The position numbers were made by a program, and so were the translations under genes. Source: Tamarix chinensis (taxonomy: Eukaryota; Streptophyta; Magnoliopsida; Caryophyllales; Tamaricaceae). Taken from it: a DNA stretch of 64,000 nucleotides. The stretch spans positions 42,721,415 through 42,785,414 of the forward strand of contig CM060175.1 of assembly GCA_030549775.1 (NCBI GenBank). Direction: 5' to 3'. The notes beneath the pieces are model-generated. The model was not told the origin of the DNA. It made no database searches and worked only from the letters and a program-made list of their open reading frames with translations. Numbering within the stretch: position 1 is the stretch's first letter; every line of letters begins with the position of its first letter. This document shows positions 1-11,800 of the stretch, piece after piece.

Positions 1-969
1 GTAATTTATTGAAACTACCAGCTTTTCTGACATGATAACAATTTCTGGCATTCTGAAGTTCTTCCAGTGGTCTACTTTGTCAATAAATGAAGAAGAAATC
101 TCCATTACCAAGTGAAGTTACAAAAGACTAACAGACCCTACCGTATATATGGTTATCTGTTTCTCTTGTGTGGTACCACAAGTTTTTGAGCTCAATCAAC
201 ATTTTGCAGCATCAAGCTTGGGCTTTTGAATTTTCTTGTTTACTTCCCGAGAGAAAATGCAAAATAGGTTTCTGATTATGTATTTTTTTTTTCTCTTTGT
301 TCCCTTAGCACTGCTATTCTTTCGACCCAGATGTAATGCATGGCTGCAGCCAGTACAAGTTTTCAATCTGAGCCTACATTGATTCAGTTTGCTTTGTTAT
401 TCAAAATCTGGAACTATAATACTTAATTCCGGACCTCCCTCAAAGTTTGCACTTTCAAAATAACACACGACCATGGATTCACATCAAGCAACCCAAATTG
501 GCCTGACTCCCCAAGCCCCTCCCATCTCTCCAAGCCCCTCCCTCATTTTCATCTGATTCTGTACAGCCAACCAGGAATTAAAGAAAATTACAGCCCAGTG
601 ATTTTGCTCTGTCCCAATTGTTTAAAGGAATTTTTGCTGGCAAGGGCATAACAATTTATATATTAGGCTTTGGCATTTGTTGCTTTCATACTGAGATCTG
701 GTTGAGCTATGTTTGGATAAGCCTTCTGCTTAAAGTTACTATACAACCTATTCAATTTCCAATTGTTGGTATCCCCTGTTAACCGGAAACAAGTGCATGT
801 GTAGGAAACCAGGTTCAAACAGTCAACTTATTTGACCAGTTTGTCTATTTTGTCCAAGTTGTTCCTAAACCACCGGTCAAATTTTTCTATGCTGCTAATT
901 TTCTCAGTTGTCTTGTTTGCACACATCATGATTTTCTGGACGCATCAAATTGCATCTCTTGCATGGCAG
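1..969. other. Non-coding left edge, probably intron upstream of PYM exon
   Basis: No coding exon could be supported here. The PYM reading frame stays open leftwards from 970 to about 832, but that stretch reads as a hydrophobic, unrelated peptide and has no ATG. It is therefore most likely translated intron. The sequence is T-rich with several possible acceptors (for example the CAG at 905-907). The 5' exons of PYM, which should hold the Mago-Y14 binding N-terminus, must lie to the left of this window or be too short to recognise here. Confidence 0.5.
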
Positions 970-2592
970 GCTGCTTTAGAGAAGGCTAACAACTCGGAGC
1001 AGATAGAGAGTGAGGACGTGGAAAAGCATGCTCATGCTCCTGGGGATGTGAGCCAAGAGTTGGAATCAGTAACACCTCAAATGAAGCAGCTGGCACTTTC
1101 TACCAGCAGCAGTACTGGTGGACCTTCCCCTGACTCTGTAGAGTGTGTGGACTCAACGAAACCGATCTCAGATATTGACAAAAAAATTCGGGCTTTAAAA
1201 AAGAAGGTATTTATTTCCATACTTTAAGATCTTTTGAAAAATGGGTTCAATTTGTTTTATCGAGTATCCTGTATATTGGATGTGTCATCCTAAGGCTGCA
1301 GGTTGATTACCATCCAAATAATAATAATAATAATAATAATAAAAGATTAAAGTATTTTTTTGTTGGGGTTTGGGGGGCGGGTGGAAGCGATTAGAATTAA
1401 ATGCAAGTATGAGCTGTCTGTGACGCCTCTTCTGTCATTGATGTTGGACAGTTTTGTAAATAGCACAATGACAGGTTGGTCTCATGAAAATCAACAATAT
1501 CTACCGTACTGTCCATTTTCAGATGAAAGTGCCCCTGTATAAACTTTTCACAAATATATATATATATGTAGCAATTTACACATATTACTATCAAATAATC
1601 ATGAAATACAGCCACTAAGGAACTCTGAGAAGCTTAAAGACTACCTCAGCTGTGAACAAACTTGACAAGCGTAGCAAAAGATTTATATGGGAACAAACTT
1701 TCTATCCTATTAGCCATTTCCTTAACTATAGTACGAATTATAACACTAGGCAAACATCTCTTTTGATGGAAGATTCGTTGGTTTCTCTCCTTCCATAAAT
1801 GGTAAGCAGCTACACCTAGCATGCAATGGAGAAAAACCATTCTACACTCGGGACCACTCTCTCCTCTAATCATCCAATACTTCACTTGATTAAACTCTAT
1901 TGGGCGATGGATACGGCCAATACCCTCAAGTAGCTTGTGCTAAACAGCTCATGCTTAAGAGGACTCGAAATGTAGATGTTGCATAGTCTCCTGTTTCTCC
2001 TTGCATAACACAGAGACTGATATGGTCATGAGAAAATCCCATTTTAGCCATTCTGTCTTTTGTGAAAAACCTATCTTAACCCACAGGCCATAAATGAAAC
2101 TGTCGCTGTGGTATAGAGGCAGGATTCCATACAACTTGCCACCAACTCACCTCCTCACCTCCTGGCTGAAAATGATCAATAGGCTTTGGTGATGCTGTAT
2201 GAGTTAGCCCTTTGTACGGTGTTCATGCTATCCGCTGTGAAAGAATTCACAAACTGAGGTCATAGTTTAAGAGCCCTCCTTAAGCACCAAGAAACAAACC
2301 CTATCTCTCTGATCTCCCAGGTTCCCGGTCTTGATAAAATTTGTTCCCACCAAACCCACAAAATATCCTTATTTTTAGGTTGTAAATTCCTGAGGAGACA
2401 GCCCATAGCTGCAGTATTCCAGGCTTTCTGGTTGGTTAACACACATATTCCCATGCAACTGGAGAATTCTCGTAATTGAATGTGAGCCTGACCAAAGGAC
2501 CCACAAGATATCCTTTTCATGTTGTTTGTTTTTGCTTTAATTATAATAGTGGTTTTGTAACATGGATTGGATCCTAAGTGTGCATCCTACTC

Positions 2593-2623
<31 letters not shown>

Positions 2624-2800
2624 ATATTCTTTATTTTTATTTTTATTTTTATTTTTCAGATTCGGCTTACAAAAGCACAGCAGCAGAAATATCCGGAACA
2701 AGATATGAAGCCGGAGCAATTGGAGAAGATGAAGAAATTGGAAAGTTGGCAGGAGGAGATTAAACTTTTGGAGGAGAAGAGAGCAGAGATGGCATCATGA
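970..2800 (+). CDS. PYM: PYM (partner of Y14 and Mago), last two coding exons, 5' partial
   Basis: PYM binds the Mago-Y14 core of the exon junction complex and, in animals, helps strip it from mRNA at the ribosome; in plants it is a known Mago/Y14 partner. Two exons are inferred: 970-1206 (79 codons, after a CAG acceptor at 967-969, with GT donor at 1207) and 2660-2800 (46 codons plus TGA, after the CAG at 2657-2659). Both junctions are phase 0. Across the splice the protein reads DIDKKIRALKKK then IRLTKAQQQK, followed by KPEQLEKMKKLESWQEEIKLL. This is the basic, coiled-coil-like C-terminal block typical of plant PYM. The preceding Ser/Pro-rich acidic linker is poorly conserved in the family. 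Family proteins are about 200 residues, so the N-terminal third is missing. Both exons are open and look functional. The last intron (1453 nt) carries a LINE relic. The exact start of the first exon is inferred. Confidence 0.8.
1317..1342. repeat. ATA trinucleotide microsatellite
   Basis: Uninterrupted ATA/AAT repeat of about eight units in the PYM intron. Confidence 0.9.
1640..2520 (-). mobile_element. LINE (L1-type) 3'-end relic in PYM intron
   Basis: On the minus strand, 2520-2260 reads as the linker after a LINE reverse transcriptase (ILWVWWEQIL, REIGFVSWCL). A frameshifted zinc-binding domain follows (about 2100-1950: KDRMAKMGFSHDHI, a Cys-x2-Cys-like pair, then QETMQHLHFE, fitting CX2C...HX4C). 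The last block, 1885-1646, has AAYHLWKERNQRIFHQKRC, the usual C-terminal block of plant L1-type ORF2. Frameshifts and stops show it is dead. It lies antisense to PYM. The 5' part, with endonuclease and RT core, is absent. No clear poly(A) tail or target duplication could be fixed. Confidence 0.75.
2592..2656. repeat. TG dinucleotide repeat followed by TTTTA repeats
   Basis: About twelve TG units, a short linker, then five to six TTTTA-like pentamers running into the polypyrimidine tract of the PYM acceptor. Length change here could alter the splice site context. Confidence 0.85.
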
Positions 2801-3954
2801 ACTACTTTAAATTGGGTCTCATTCTCTTGTTGTACCAGTTGCGTGTCACCGAGTTGGTTGATGGTATGGAGTTAGAAGCATTGAAATTGCTTCACGTTCA
2901 AAGAGTTAATTTAACGGAAACTCCAATTCCTGTTTCGGTAGATGTTTCTGAGCACTTGAAAAATGCCTTATGGAAACATTGCAACTCATTTTCTCGTGGA
3001 TTGGCGTTTCATTTTCCATTCTTGTTCTAGACTTGTCTGACTGTATAAATTAGCCGTAATATTCTCCCAAAAAACGAGGGGACAAAAGAGGAAAAAGTTT
3101 CATGTGGATATTTCAGTAACTTATTTTTCCAAGTCACTCAACTATGATACCTTATGATCTTTGTGCTTAATCTCGAAATTCTGAATCCTTAGTCTTGGCC
3201 CCGGTCTGAAGCGCTGTACGGAAGGGATTGCACAGGTTAGAGCTAATTTTGTAACTAGTCATTTTGTTGCTTAATTACCTTTGTTTGATCATATTAGCGA
3301 GTCGTTGCTGAATTCCTTTTTTTTTTGTTGTCGGTTGCTTACCTTTCTGTTGCTTAATTACTTTCACTGTTAACATCCCCCCCCTCTTATTACTAGTTAA
3401 GTGATTGTATCTGGAAATTGGAAAAGGAATATTATATATATATAAGTCCTCGTTGACCACAAGCAAATATTTCATTAAGGACCTCATTCATTACATTGTA
3501 TCTCAGTGTTCTCTTGGGTAGTCATCAAATCATCATTCCATAAAGAGGCGGATGTCTCTAAATTTGCTAACCGGTGCGCAATACGTTTAGAAAGACGGGT
3601 ACAACAATTAACCGATACTTTGCATGCTTATTGTTAGAGAAGGTGGATACACGCTCTAAGGAGTGTGTTTGGGAATGGACTGCGTCGTGGTATTGCATGC
3701 AGCATACGGTAACCATTGTGAACAGAAACGATTAACTTGCTATCCTTGTTTCTGTTTGCTCTCGTTGTTATAGTTGTTAGCTCTCGTTGCTTTTGTTGGA
3801 CATTGAATTTGTCTTGAGTTGAGATAATTACTTTTAGCTATATTTCCCCTCATTTCCTGCTGCCCTAGTTTATATATATATACATATAAAATTAAAATAC
3901 TTTAAAATAAATTATCTTTAATTTAGATTATTAAAAAAATAAAAATATATCAAT
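2801..3954. other. PYM 3' UTR and following spacer
   Basis: The transcript 3' UTR starts at 2801. Its end cannot be fixed: no canonical AATAAA was seen in the first few hundred bases. The rest is AT-rich spacer without recognisable genes, with short poly-T and TA tracts (for example near 3435 and 3875). Confidence 0.5.
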
Positions 3955-4740
3955 TTTTTTCTATACATCTTTTGAAATATATTTATACATTTTCATTCTT
4001 TATATTGAGAATATATATTTTCTAGTACTATAGTACACATTCTGAAGTATTTTGATATGTTCTCTATAATAAAAATACACATTCTACATTTTTTCATGCC
4101 TAATACATGTTCTCTAATACTAAAATACACATCTTTAAAAAGGGTCGCACATGTTTCTAAACAAATAATAAAATAAAAATTCATATCTTATAATATAAGA
4201 TTAAACATGTTCTAAATCAAAAAGATACCCCTTAAAGTTCTATAATACACATCTTTTATAACTATATAAATGTTTATCACACATTCTTCGTATTATGATA
4301 TACATGCTCCATATATTACATAAGAATACGCATCTTTTAGAAAAATAAAAAATAAAAATAGACATCATCTAAGGCAATAATACATATCCATCATGTTTTA
4401 ATATAAATACACATCATCTAATACAAGAATGCATATTCATCATGTTTTAATATAAATACACATCTTTTAATACTATATTACACATTTTCCATAATAATGG
4501 CATGCTTTCTAAAAATAACACCCATCCTTTTATTTCTTTAAATATGATAGAGGAATACATATATACGAAAACAAATATACATTTTAGAGAACAAAAGCAC
4601 ACATCTCTCAGGATGAAAATACAAATCTTTCAAGATATACACATGTATGCTAAGACATATGTATCTTATAAATTTTTTTTATATTTCCTAACAAAACACC
4701 AATCTTTTGTCATATAAATACACATATTCTAAAATAATGG
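3955..4740. repeat. Degenerate short interspersed/tandem repeat, consensus AAATACACATCTTTTA
   Basis: The word TACACAT or a one-base variant recurs at about 4032, 4073, 4125, 4243, 4405, 4454, 4474, 4592, 4633 and 4707, mostly preceded by AAA or TAA and followed by CTTTTA or TCTA. Spacing is irregular (about 20-100 nt), so it looks like an old, diverged minisatellite. No protein is encoded. Confidence 0.6.
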
Positions 4741-5113
4741 CATATTTAGTATATTAGGAAATGTGTACTTGAATATATTCTTATTGCTTAAGTTACTCTA
4801 TTTATTTCTTATTCATGCATTCATTTTGTGGTTGATTTTAGCTCCCTATGTTGTAAGCTCCTATATGTTATAATATATTTAAGGAATTTGTTTTAGCCAC
4901 TTTAACTTTCTATTTAAAGTATCAATTTGCACGCATTTAGACTAAATTAATGAATGGAGCATAACATGTTTAAAGAACAAGAACCGAGAAGAAGTTAGGG
5001 TATGTAATTTAATTTAATTTATTTTCTTGTAGGAAATTACTACATATTGGAAACGGTATCATAATGCATTAACTCATGTATTTACATTTAGAGGATACTT
5101 ATATAAGCCTACT

Positions 5114-5546
5114 TGTTAGAGAAAAAGTTAGTTATATGCCTTATAAGAGAATTACTAGGTCGATCAGGTTAGGGGCATGAGGGTGATCTATGGGGTGTGT
5201 GTTGGTCAACCAATATGGTTAATTGGTTGCAACCACTAGTTAATATTACCTACTCCTCATGTGTATAAATGCAAATCACTAACGAAGCTTGATGTGTGAT
5301 TTACAATCAACCAAAGTTCCATAAACATTAGCTTCTTAGTTTCTGTCATTTTCTTTGTTTTCTCTATGATCATTATCATTACTTAGCAACAATAATTTTC
5401 TTTTCTCTTTTTCATAGATCTTCTTTTCTATCCTAAGTTGTAGCTAAGATTGCATACTTTAGTATGGTCTTATCATGTGATTCTTAGATGAGGTTTGATT
5501 ATGTTTATTTGGTCATCTATATGGTTGGATGTTTTGTGGTTGAACA
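5114..5546 (+). repeat. Copia 5' LTR
   Basis: Begins TGTTAGAG and ends TTGAACA, immediately before the primer binding site. About 433 bp, normal for plant copia. The left end is inferred from the TG and typical start word; no second LTR is present to confirm it. Confidence 0.6.
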
Positions 5547-5548
5547 TG

Positions 5549-5560
5549 TGGTATCAAAGC
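5549..5560 (+). promoter_or_regulatory. Copia primer binding site
   Basis: TGGTATCAAAGC two bases after the LTR end; one mismatch to the initiator tRNA-Met complement TGGTATCAGAGC. This is where minus-strand DNA synthesis would start. Confidence 0.75.
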
Positions 5561-5574
5561 TTGGTACAAGAAAT

Positions 5575-6960
5575 TTTAAGTTCTTCAAGATTCAATATAG
5601 AGAGAAGAATTGGAAAGAATGATTTTGTGTTATAGAGGGTAAAGATGAAGGCTCTCCTTGTACATCAAGGTTTGGTTGTAATAGAGAAATGAAAAGAGAG
5701 GGCAAATGAAGAGATTCATTTGGTTTAAAAGATCAAGTTAGTGTTGAAGAAAAGATACAAAATGTTATTATCCTTTGACTTGGAGGTCAGGTGTTGAAAG
5801 AGGTATCAAAGGATATTATAAATGTAGGAGTATGGGTGAAAGTTGGTTCTTTATTAGATAAATTCTTTATCAAAAGGGTTTTATTGAAGCATCGGTTGTA
5901 TTCCTTCAAAATGTGGAGTGGAAGAACCCTTTAAGATCATCTAGATATCTTTAAAAACTATTTATTAATACTAAAAATTATTAATATAATGGTTGTGGAT
6001 GAATACTTAGCCATTACACTTTTAATTTGCTACCTTAAGAAATATATGAGAAACTTTATGGATATAATGATGTTTTCCTAAGAAGATCTAACGTTTGAGA
6101 AAGTCACCACAATTTTAAAGGGGTAATAAGGTAAGAAGGAAAACAATGCAAATGAAGTTTTGAATGTAAAGGAGAAAATGATAGGTAGAAGGTAATAGTC
6201 TCAATCTCAGTTAAGAGATTTAAGAAAGTATTTTTACTATCACAAGAAAGGGAATTACAAGAAGGATATCCCTGAGAGAAATTTGATACCTAAACAAAGA
6301 AAGAAGGTCAAATGAGGTAGGGAGAAAAAGGTGATGTAGATGTTGCAACTAAAGAAGGTCTCATTGGTTTGAGTAGACAAACTAGAAGAAGTGTGAGTTA
6401 TTAATTCAGGTTGTTTATTTTACATATGTCTTGATAAAATAAACTTTGACCATTACTCCAAAATGAGAGGAGGAAGTGTTCTAATGGGGAATAATGAGGC
6501 TTAATTTGTAGTTGATATATAAGAAATGGTTTAGTCTCTTTTTATGCTGAAAGAAGGCATGATTTTGTACTCAAGAGAGATTTCATTAGGAACACTATAT
6601 TAGGAAGGGTATGAAGCAATAGCTAGTGGCTGAATGCTAAAAGTAACCCATGACTCATTAGTGGTGCTATAGTAGGATAATGAATGGTATATACTTGTTA
6701 AATGAAGAGTATGAGGCCATTTCAATTGCTTATTCACTAAGAAAGGAATTTTTTTTAGCAATTCTATAAAGTGGCATTACAGAATGGATCATATTATCAG
6801 CACAGGATTAAAAAGTCTTTGCAAGAATTGGGTTCTTGATAAATAAAGCAAATACAAATTGGAGTTTTGTGACCACTATACTCTGGAAAAGGTTATTAAT
6901 ATTCTTAAATTTAGATCTAGTTATGGGACAATGAGAAGTGGAATTTAGATTAATTAGAGA
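5575..6960 (+). pseudogene. Copia gag, zinc knuckle, protease and GAG-pre-integrase remnants
   Basis: Across shifting frames one can read the UBN2-type gag (MKALLVHQGLV near 5645-5680; LLDKFFIKRVLLKHRLYSFKM near 5855-5915; DLTFEKVTTILKG near 6088-6122). A zinc knuckle relic follows near 6220-6280 (YYHKKGNYKKDIPER, the Cys residues largely lost). The protease region near 6395-6500 has NSGC in place of the catalytic DSG/DTG, then HMC-like residues and GGSVLMGNNEA. The end of the GAG-pre-integrase domain lies near 6850-6900 (LEFCDHYTLEKV). No intact frame remains. Confidence 0.7.
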
Positions 6961-7833
6961 AGGGGGATTACGGCTCTTACATTTTTATAGTATGAAAATT
7001 AGAGAAAATTAGGGAGAAGGTAAGGGAAGAAGAAATACTAGCCACCACCACCTTGGGTGGTGTTGATCAATAACTAGGGAATAACTCTATGGTTTTGCAA
7101 CAAAGGAGGGAAAATGGGGAGAAAGAGAGGGAGAGAGGGAAGCAAGGGAATTAGCTCTTACCAATTATCCAATTTGTTTATTTTTGAGGTCTAGACTTTT
7201 ATTTATAGTTGGTATATGATTGAGGAGCAATTCATGATTTTCTAACATGCTTAGGGTATAATAGGTTTTTTATTAATTAATACCTTATTATAAACTAGCC
7301 CTAAATTAAATCACATAATAAACCAAGGCCCACTAATAATTAAATCAAACCAAAGCTTGCTAGTTATTAATGGGACCTCATCTAACCTGTTAGGGTTGAT
7401 ATTTGACTATGGGACCTTGCTAGTTTATAAGCCCATTCCAAAAAGGAATCCCTAAATCAAGTTTGTACTCAAGCTTGAAGGTAGAGAAGAGGTGCCAAAA
7501 TTCATCCATAGGTTCTCATGGAGAATCCTCTAGTAGTAGGCCAACCCATTCCATGAGAACTTCCCAAGTACCATGATTTAATCATGTATGTATGACTTGT
7601 TCTAATCGTGGAGGAATATTACCATATGACATTCACAATTACTGGAAATAGAAAAAATGATGATGGATGAAGTGTCACAAGTTCCCTAAGTTGAGAAACA
7701 TTAAGTACTAGGAGGATTTGGCTCAATTCCAACAAATCTAGGGGATAAGCAATTAAAAAAATCTAGTTAAACACTAAAAAATGCTTATAGAACTTTTTAG
7801 ATAGTTTATGGTTGGACCACCTCAAAACTAAGG
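6961..7833. other. Unassigned stretch between copia relic and gypsy element
   Basis: No protein similarity was recognised on either strand. Composition and repeated GGGACC / GGCCCA words suggest old LTR sequence, but no ends could be found. It contains the left copy (ATTAC, 7834-7838 just beyond) of the target duplication of the following gypsy element. Confidence 0.4.
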
Positions 7834-7838
7834 ATTAC

Positions 7839-8649
7839 TGGTGTGCATTAATCCTCAAAGTGGTGAAGATTCAAATATTAGAATAGGGTTAGGTTTGGTG
7901 GTTTGAAGATGAATAAGAAGAATGAAAATCTTCAAGCAAGATTTAAGGAAGGTTACAAGAATGCTATGAATCTTCAAGAAATAATTCAACAAGAAATTTA
8001 ACTTTAAATGTTTCTCTAAGAAGACACTCAAAGTATCCTATCTAATATTATTCCAAGTAGTCTTAGTAGTATTCACTCACAAAAGAGTGAAAATAGCAAA
8101 GTATGTTACTTGTATAAGATTTCAAAGTAGGTTTGACATTCATGTTTCAAGGTGTCAACTTATGCCTTATATAGGTAGTCACACTTTGCTAAGTAGTACA
8201 CTAAGTAGCCAAGTAATATAAGCATGGATAGCTATTGTACTAACTGGAAATAGCAACATAGAACTAACATATATATAATACATAAATCGAACAAAAAATT
8301 ATTACAAACAAACGTAGCTAATTATTATGAAAATAATTAACAAGAATACTAATTTACATAAAAATGAAAACTGGGTCTCCTTGACTTGTAGTTTAACTTC
8401 CATGCATTATAACTTTGTTTGTCTTGTAATAACTTATAAAATCCAAAATCTTAAGTGTATTGATATCTTGATGTGAATTAATCTTCTCCTTTAAATTATT
8501 TTACATACCTGCAAGAATTCATCAATGTACACTTGTTAAGGTTAGTCACACTATTAATATTATCATCAAAGATAAATAACGTAGTAGGTTCCATAACTAA
8601 TTATATCAAATCTTCATAATCTTCAAAATATATGGATGTTCTTGCATCA
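7839..8649 (-). repeat. Gypsy 3' LTR (left copy)
   Basis: 811 bp; plus-strand ends TGGTGTGC and CTTGCATCA. Clearly homologous along its length to 21788-22603, with scattered substitutions and small indels. Preceded by target duplication ATTAC. Confidence 0.88.
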
Positions 8650-8663
8650 TTCTTCCCAACTTG
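8650..8663 (-). promoter_or_regulatory. Gypsy polypurine tract
   Basis: On the minus strand CAAGTTGGGAAGAA runs directly into the LTR start TGATGCAAG. It is purine-rich and correctly placed for plus-strand priming. Its position supports the LTR boundary at 8649. Confidence 0.7.
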
Positions 8664-8890
8664 AGAAAATTTGTCCTCAAATTGACATCACTATAATAAG
8701 GAGATAAATCACTAATATTAAATGTTCTTGAAACACTGCCATAAGAGTCCAGAAGTTTGAGTTCATAAGCACTTTCTCTAAATTTTATAAGGATTTTAAA
8801 TGGTCTATTTGCTCTTGGCATTAGTTTATGTTTTCTTATATTAGGAAATCTTTCTTTTCACGAATTTAACCAAACTAAATCACCAGAATA
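8664..8890 (-). pseudogene. Gypsy integrase C-terminal end
   Basis: Minus-strand reading from about 8821 shows RPFKILIKFRESAYELKL, then FNISDLSPYYSDVNLRTN. This is the usual tail of plant Ty3/gypsy polyproteins (PFK..., AY-L-L, F-V-DLSP). The upstream integrase core continues at 12132 beyond the inserted solo LTR. Confidence 0.75.
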
Positions 8891-8895
8891 AAATA

Positions 8896-11800
8896 TGAAA
8901 CACCCCCATTTTTAGTACTTAAATTTTTTATTTTACGGAAGCATGAATTACCAAAGATAATGGGTGTTACCGCCGCACTTAGCATAAGTCTGGTTCCCTC
9001 ATCTTTCTTATGCCAAGTGCTAAGGATAAAACCAACCAAACCAAAAACAAAATCAGTGGAAATAAGAGAGCTTACATAAATAAGGTTTACGGATAAATAT
9101 TTTTCGTACAACAACGATAATCAAAATACAGCTAGGGACATAATAGTCTAAAGGAAAACTGATATAACAAAAACTAGTACATGTAGGTACAACATCGATT
9201 TGCCCTAACTCTTAGACCTGTATGTTCATTCTGAGAATGGAACCTCTACCTAATGGCTCCACTTATCTTGGCCACTCTTATAAGCTTCATGCCACTCCAT
9301 GGCCTTCACATAGTCATTTGTAAATGTAGTATCAGTACGACTTCCTTGTATTAAGTAAATCACAATACCTTATGAGAGGTAGCATACCTACGTTACACAT
9401 AATCACGCACTGATCTAATACATGCTCACACACAAGCACATGCCATAACAATATATAATAAATCATGGATCAATATATACGTATAAATATATGCCATTAG
9501 AGTCTCATGCTCAACATTTAACCATACTCAACCAAGCCACGTCATTTCTAGGTACACAATAACCATATTAAAATCCATGGCTGAAGATGAATAATCAAAT
9601 CAATTCCAATTAACATAGTAGGGCACTGAGATAACTACCGATTCATCAATCTAATATATACAAAAAATTGAGGTAGGGCACAAGGCAACTACCGAACCAT
9701 CAATCCAATATATACCAAAAATGAGGTAGGGAACTAATGCAACTACTGAACCTAACAATACATACCAAGGCCATCAACAAGTATTCCATTATTATTTATA
9801 TTACTCGAAGGTATACAATCAACCTAGGGACATTGAGGTACACCCGGTCATATTGGTGCACGAAGGCAACACAATACCCGTACTCTAGAACCTAAGGACA
9901 CAACAGTACACTTGGTCATACCGGCGCACATAGGAAACACAGTATCCTCCAAACATGGTCACCTAATCCTTAAGTATCGATACCCCCCTATAAGGCCCGT
10001 AGGTCATCTATAGAGTAGATGAGGGCCTTGTTGGGGTACAAAGGCACACCAGCGAACCAACTCAAATGAGGGCTAACAACTCATCTCTAGGGTAGCTAAT
10101 CCTAAAGAGCAACCCCTTTCAATCTCGAGATCTTCCACTTTAAGTATTAGTATTTTATGAGGTGATCACAAACATTTTATACCATACAATCATTTCCATT
10201 TCCATACTTAACAATTTTCCATTATTTTAAATTATTTGGATAAACCCTAAGGTCATTGGTCTAGGTCAAACTCAAAGTCATCACTAAGGTCAGCTTATAA
10301 AAATTCTAAGACCATCCTATGTCCAATTATTTACAGTAGGTGCATTAGGTAAAAAATAACCAAAATGCCCTTGAAACCCTAATTTCATCATTTTTATCCA
10401 ATTCCATACCAAACATTACTATTACAAGAAATTTGGCATGCAAAGGCTAAAAGATATTTATTCACAATATTTTAGAATGTAGGCAATTTTTACGATTTAG
10501 CGATTGACTGTATTTTCCACTTTTCATGCATTTATTGAGTTGCGCCCTCAAAAACCCTAATCATACATTCTTCATGTGTCACACATTCCATGAAGCATGT
10601 ATATATATTTTAGGCATAATATTACATTTAATAAGGTAATTATCATCATGGTATATATAGGGAAAAATCTCTAACCCTAGAACACACAAATAACAATTAT
10701 CGTATTCTAACCCTAATCATGGGTATATGTTTTTATGCTTTTTATATCAGCCTTAAATACTGTAAAATGTTAATCATGAAGTAATTAAAATGGAATTTAA
10801 ATAATCACTTTACAAACATGAAACCCTAATAAAACGCTAGGCATGCATATGTAAACCATACAACACGTTACTCATGTATATACTCCATTTTCAATAATAG
10901 CGGTTATCATTTATATAACATGTTATCATTTTATTATGCATGTAATAATACTTGAAGAACATAGAAGCCTAGAATTATTATAGTTCTAAACAATCCTATC
11001 ATGCTCACACATAAATTCTACCACCTTATGAGTGATTGTATTTACCTAAACCCAAGCTTACACAAAAAGTGCCAAAAACCGTCCTCTCCGAGATCCTCAA
11101 GTATTACCTAGTAAATTAATATCCAATAATACATATTAGTATTTAATATAACATAAAATTAAACCAAAATTAATTAAACTAACTTAAGAACAACTAACCA
11201 GCTAAAATAAGGTAGCAAGAACTAACCAACACTTACGAAACAAAGAAGGAGTAACCAGCGGAAGTTACCGAGAAGGATAGGAAGGGAAATAGTGGTGTTG
11301 TGTGTTGATAGGGGGTAGGAACGGTTGGAGATTCTACAAAAATGGTAGGGGATGAAGAAAAGGAAGGTGTATCAAAGGGGAAGGATCGACAACTTTAGCA
11401 GAAGCTAAGGTAAAGGGTTCGGCAAAATTGATCGAAAAGAGGGTGGGGGTTATGGTGGCTAATTTTTCTGCAGCATAGGGGTGGATAATGGAAGATCTTG
11501 CTGTAGAAAAGGTAGGGGCTGCAGCAAGGGAATGTGTAGCAAAGAGAGGAGGTTTGGGGGGAGTTTCCAATGTGGTAAAAAAAAGTGGAAAACAAGAATG
11601 ATGATTAGTTTTTTTTTTCCTTATGCGAGGGAGCTTGGGAGAAGGAGGGAGTGTGTGGGTTGTTTGGCGACATAAAATAGATGAAATGGAGAGGTTATGA
11701 AGAGCATGGTGTGTAGGGAAAGGAGGAGCAAAATAAGGGGGAGGGAATAGTGCATGTCAAGAGAGTAGCGTCATGGATAGTTGTATCGGGGAGGAAAGGT

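Larger units (their letters stand above)
1207..2659 (+). other. Last intron of PYM
   Basis: GT at 1207-1208 and AG at 2658-2659, with a T-rich tract before the acceptor made of TTTTA repeats (about 2630-2656). It contains an ATA microsatellite (about 1317-1342), a decayed minus-strand LINE piece (about 1640-2520) and a TG repeat (about 2592-2616). The branch point was not located. Confidence 0.75.
5114..6960 (+). mobile_element. Ty1/copia retrotransposon, 5' half only, decayed
   Basis: An LTR, a tRNA-Met-like primer binding site and a broken gag-protease-pre-integrase region lie in the order expected for copia. The element stops at about 6960, before the integrase core and RT, with no 3' LTR. 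Stops and frameshifts occur throughout. Confidence 0.8.

Noticed and set aside
832..969. Open frame with a hydrophobic, membrane-like stretch before the PYM exon
   Set aside because: No ATG at its start, poor fit to PYM, and a good CAG acceptor at 967-969; read as intron.
2797..3030. 77-residue open frame downstream of PYM
   Set aside because: Overlaps the PYM stop and lies in its 3' UTR; no recognisable domain.
11334..11675. Overlapping open frames on both strands
   Set aside because: They sit inside the solo LTR (8896-12126) and have LTR composition, not coding signal.
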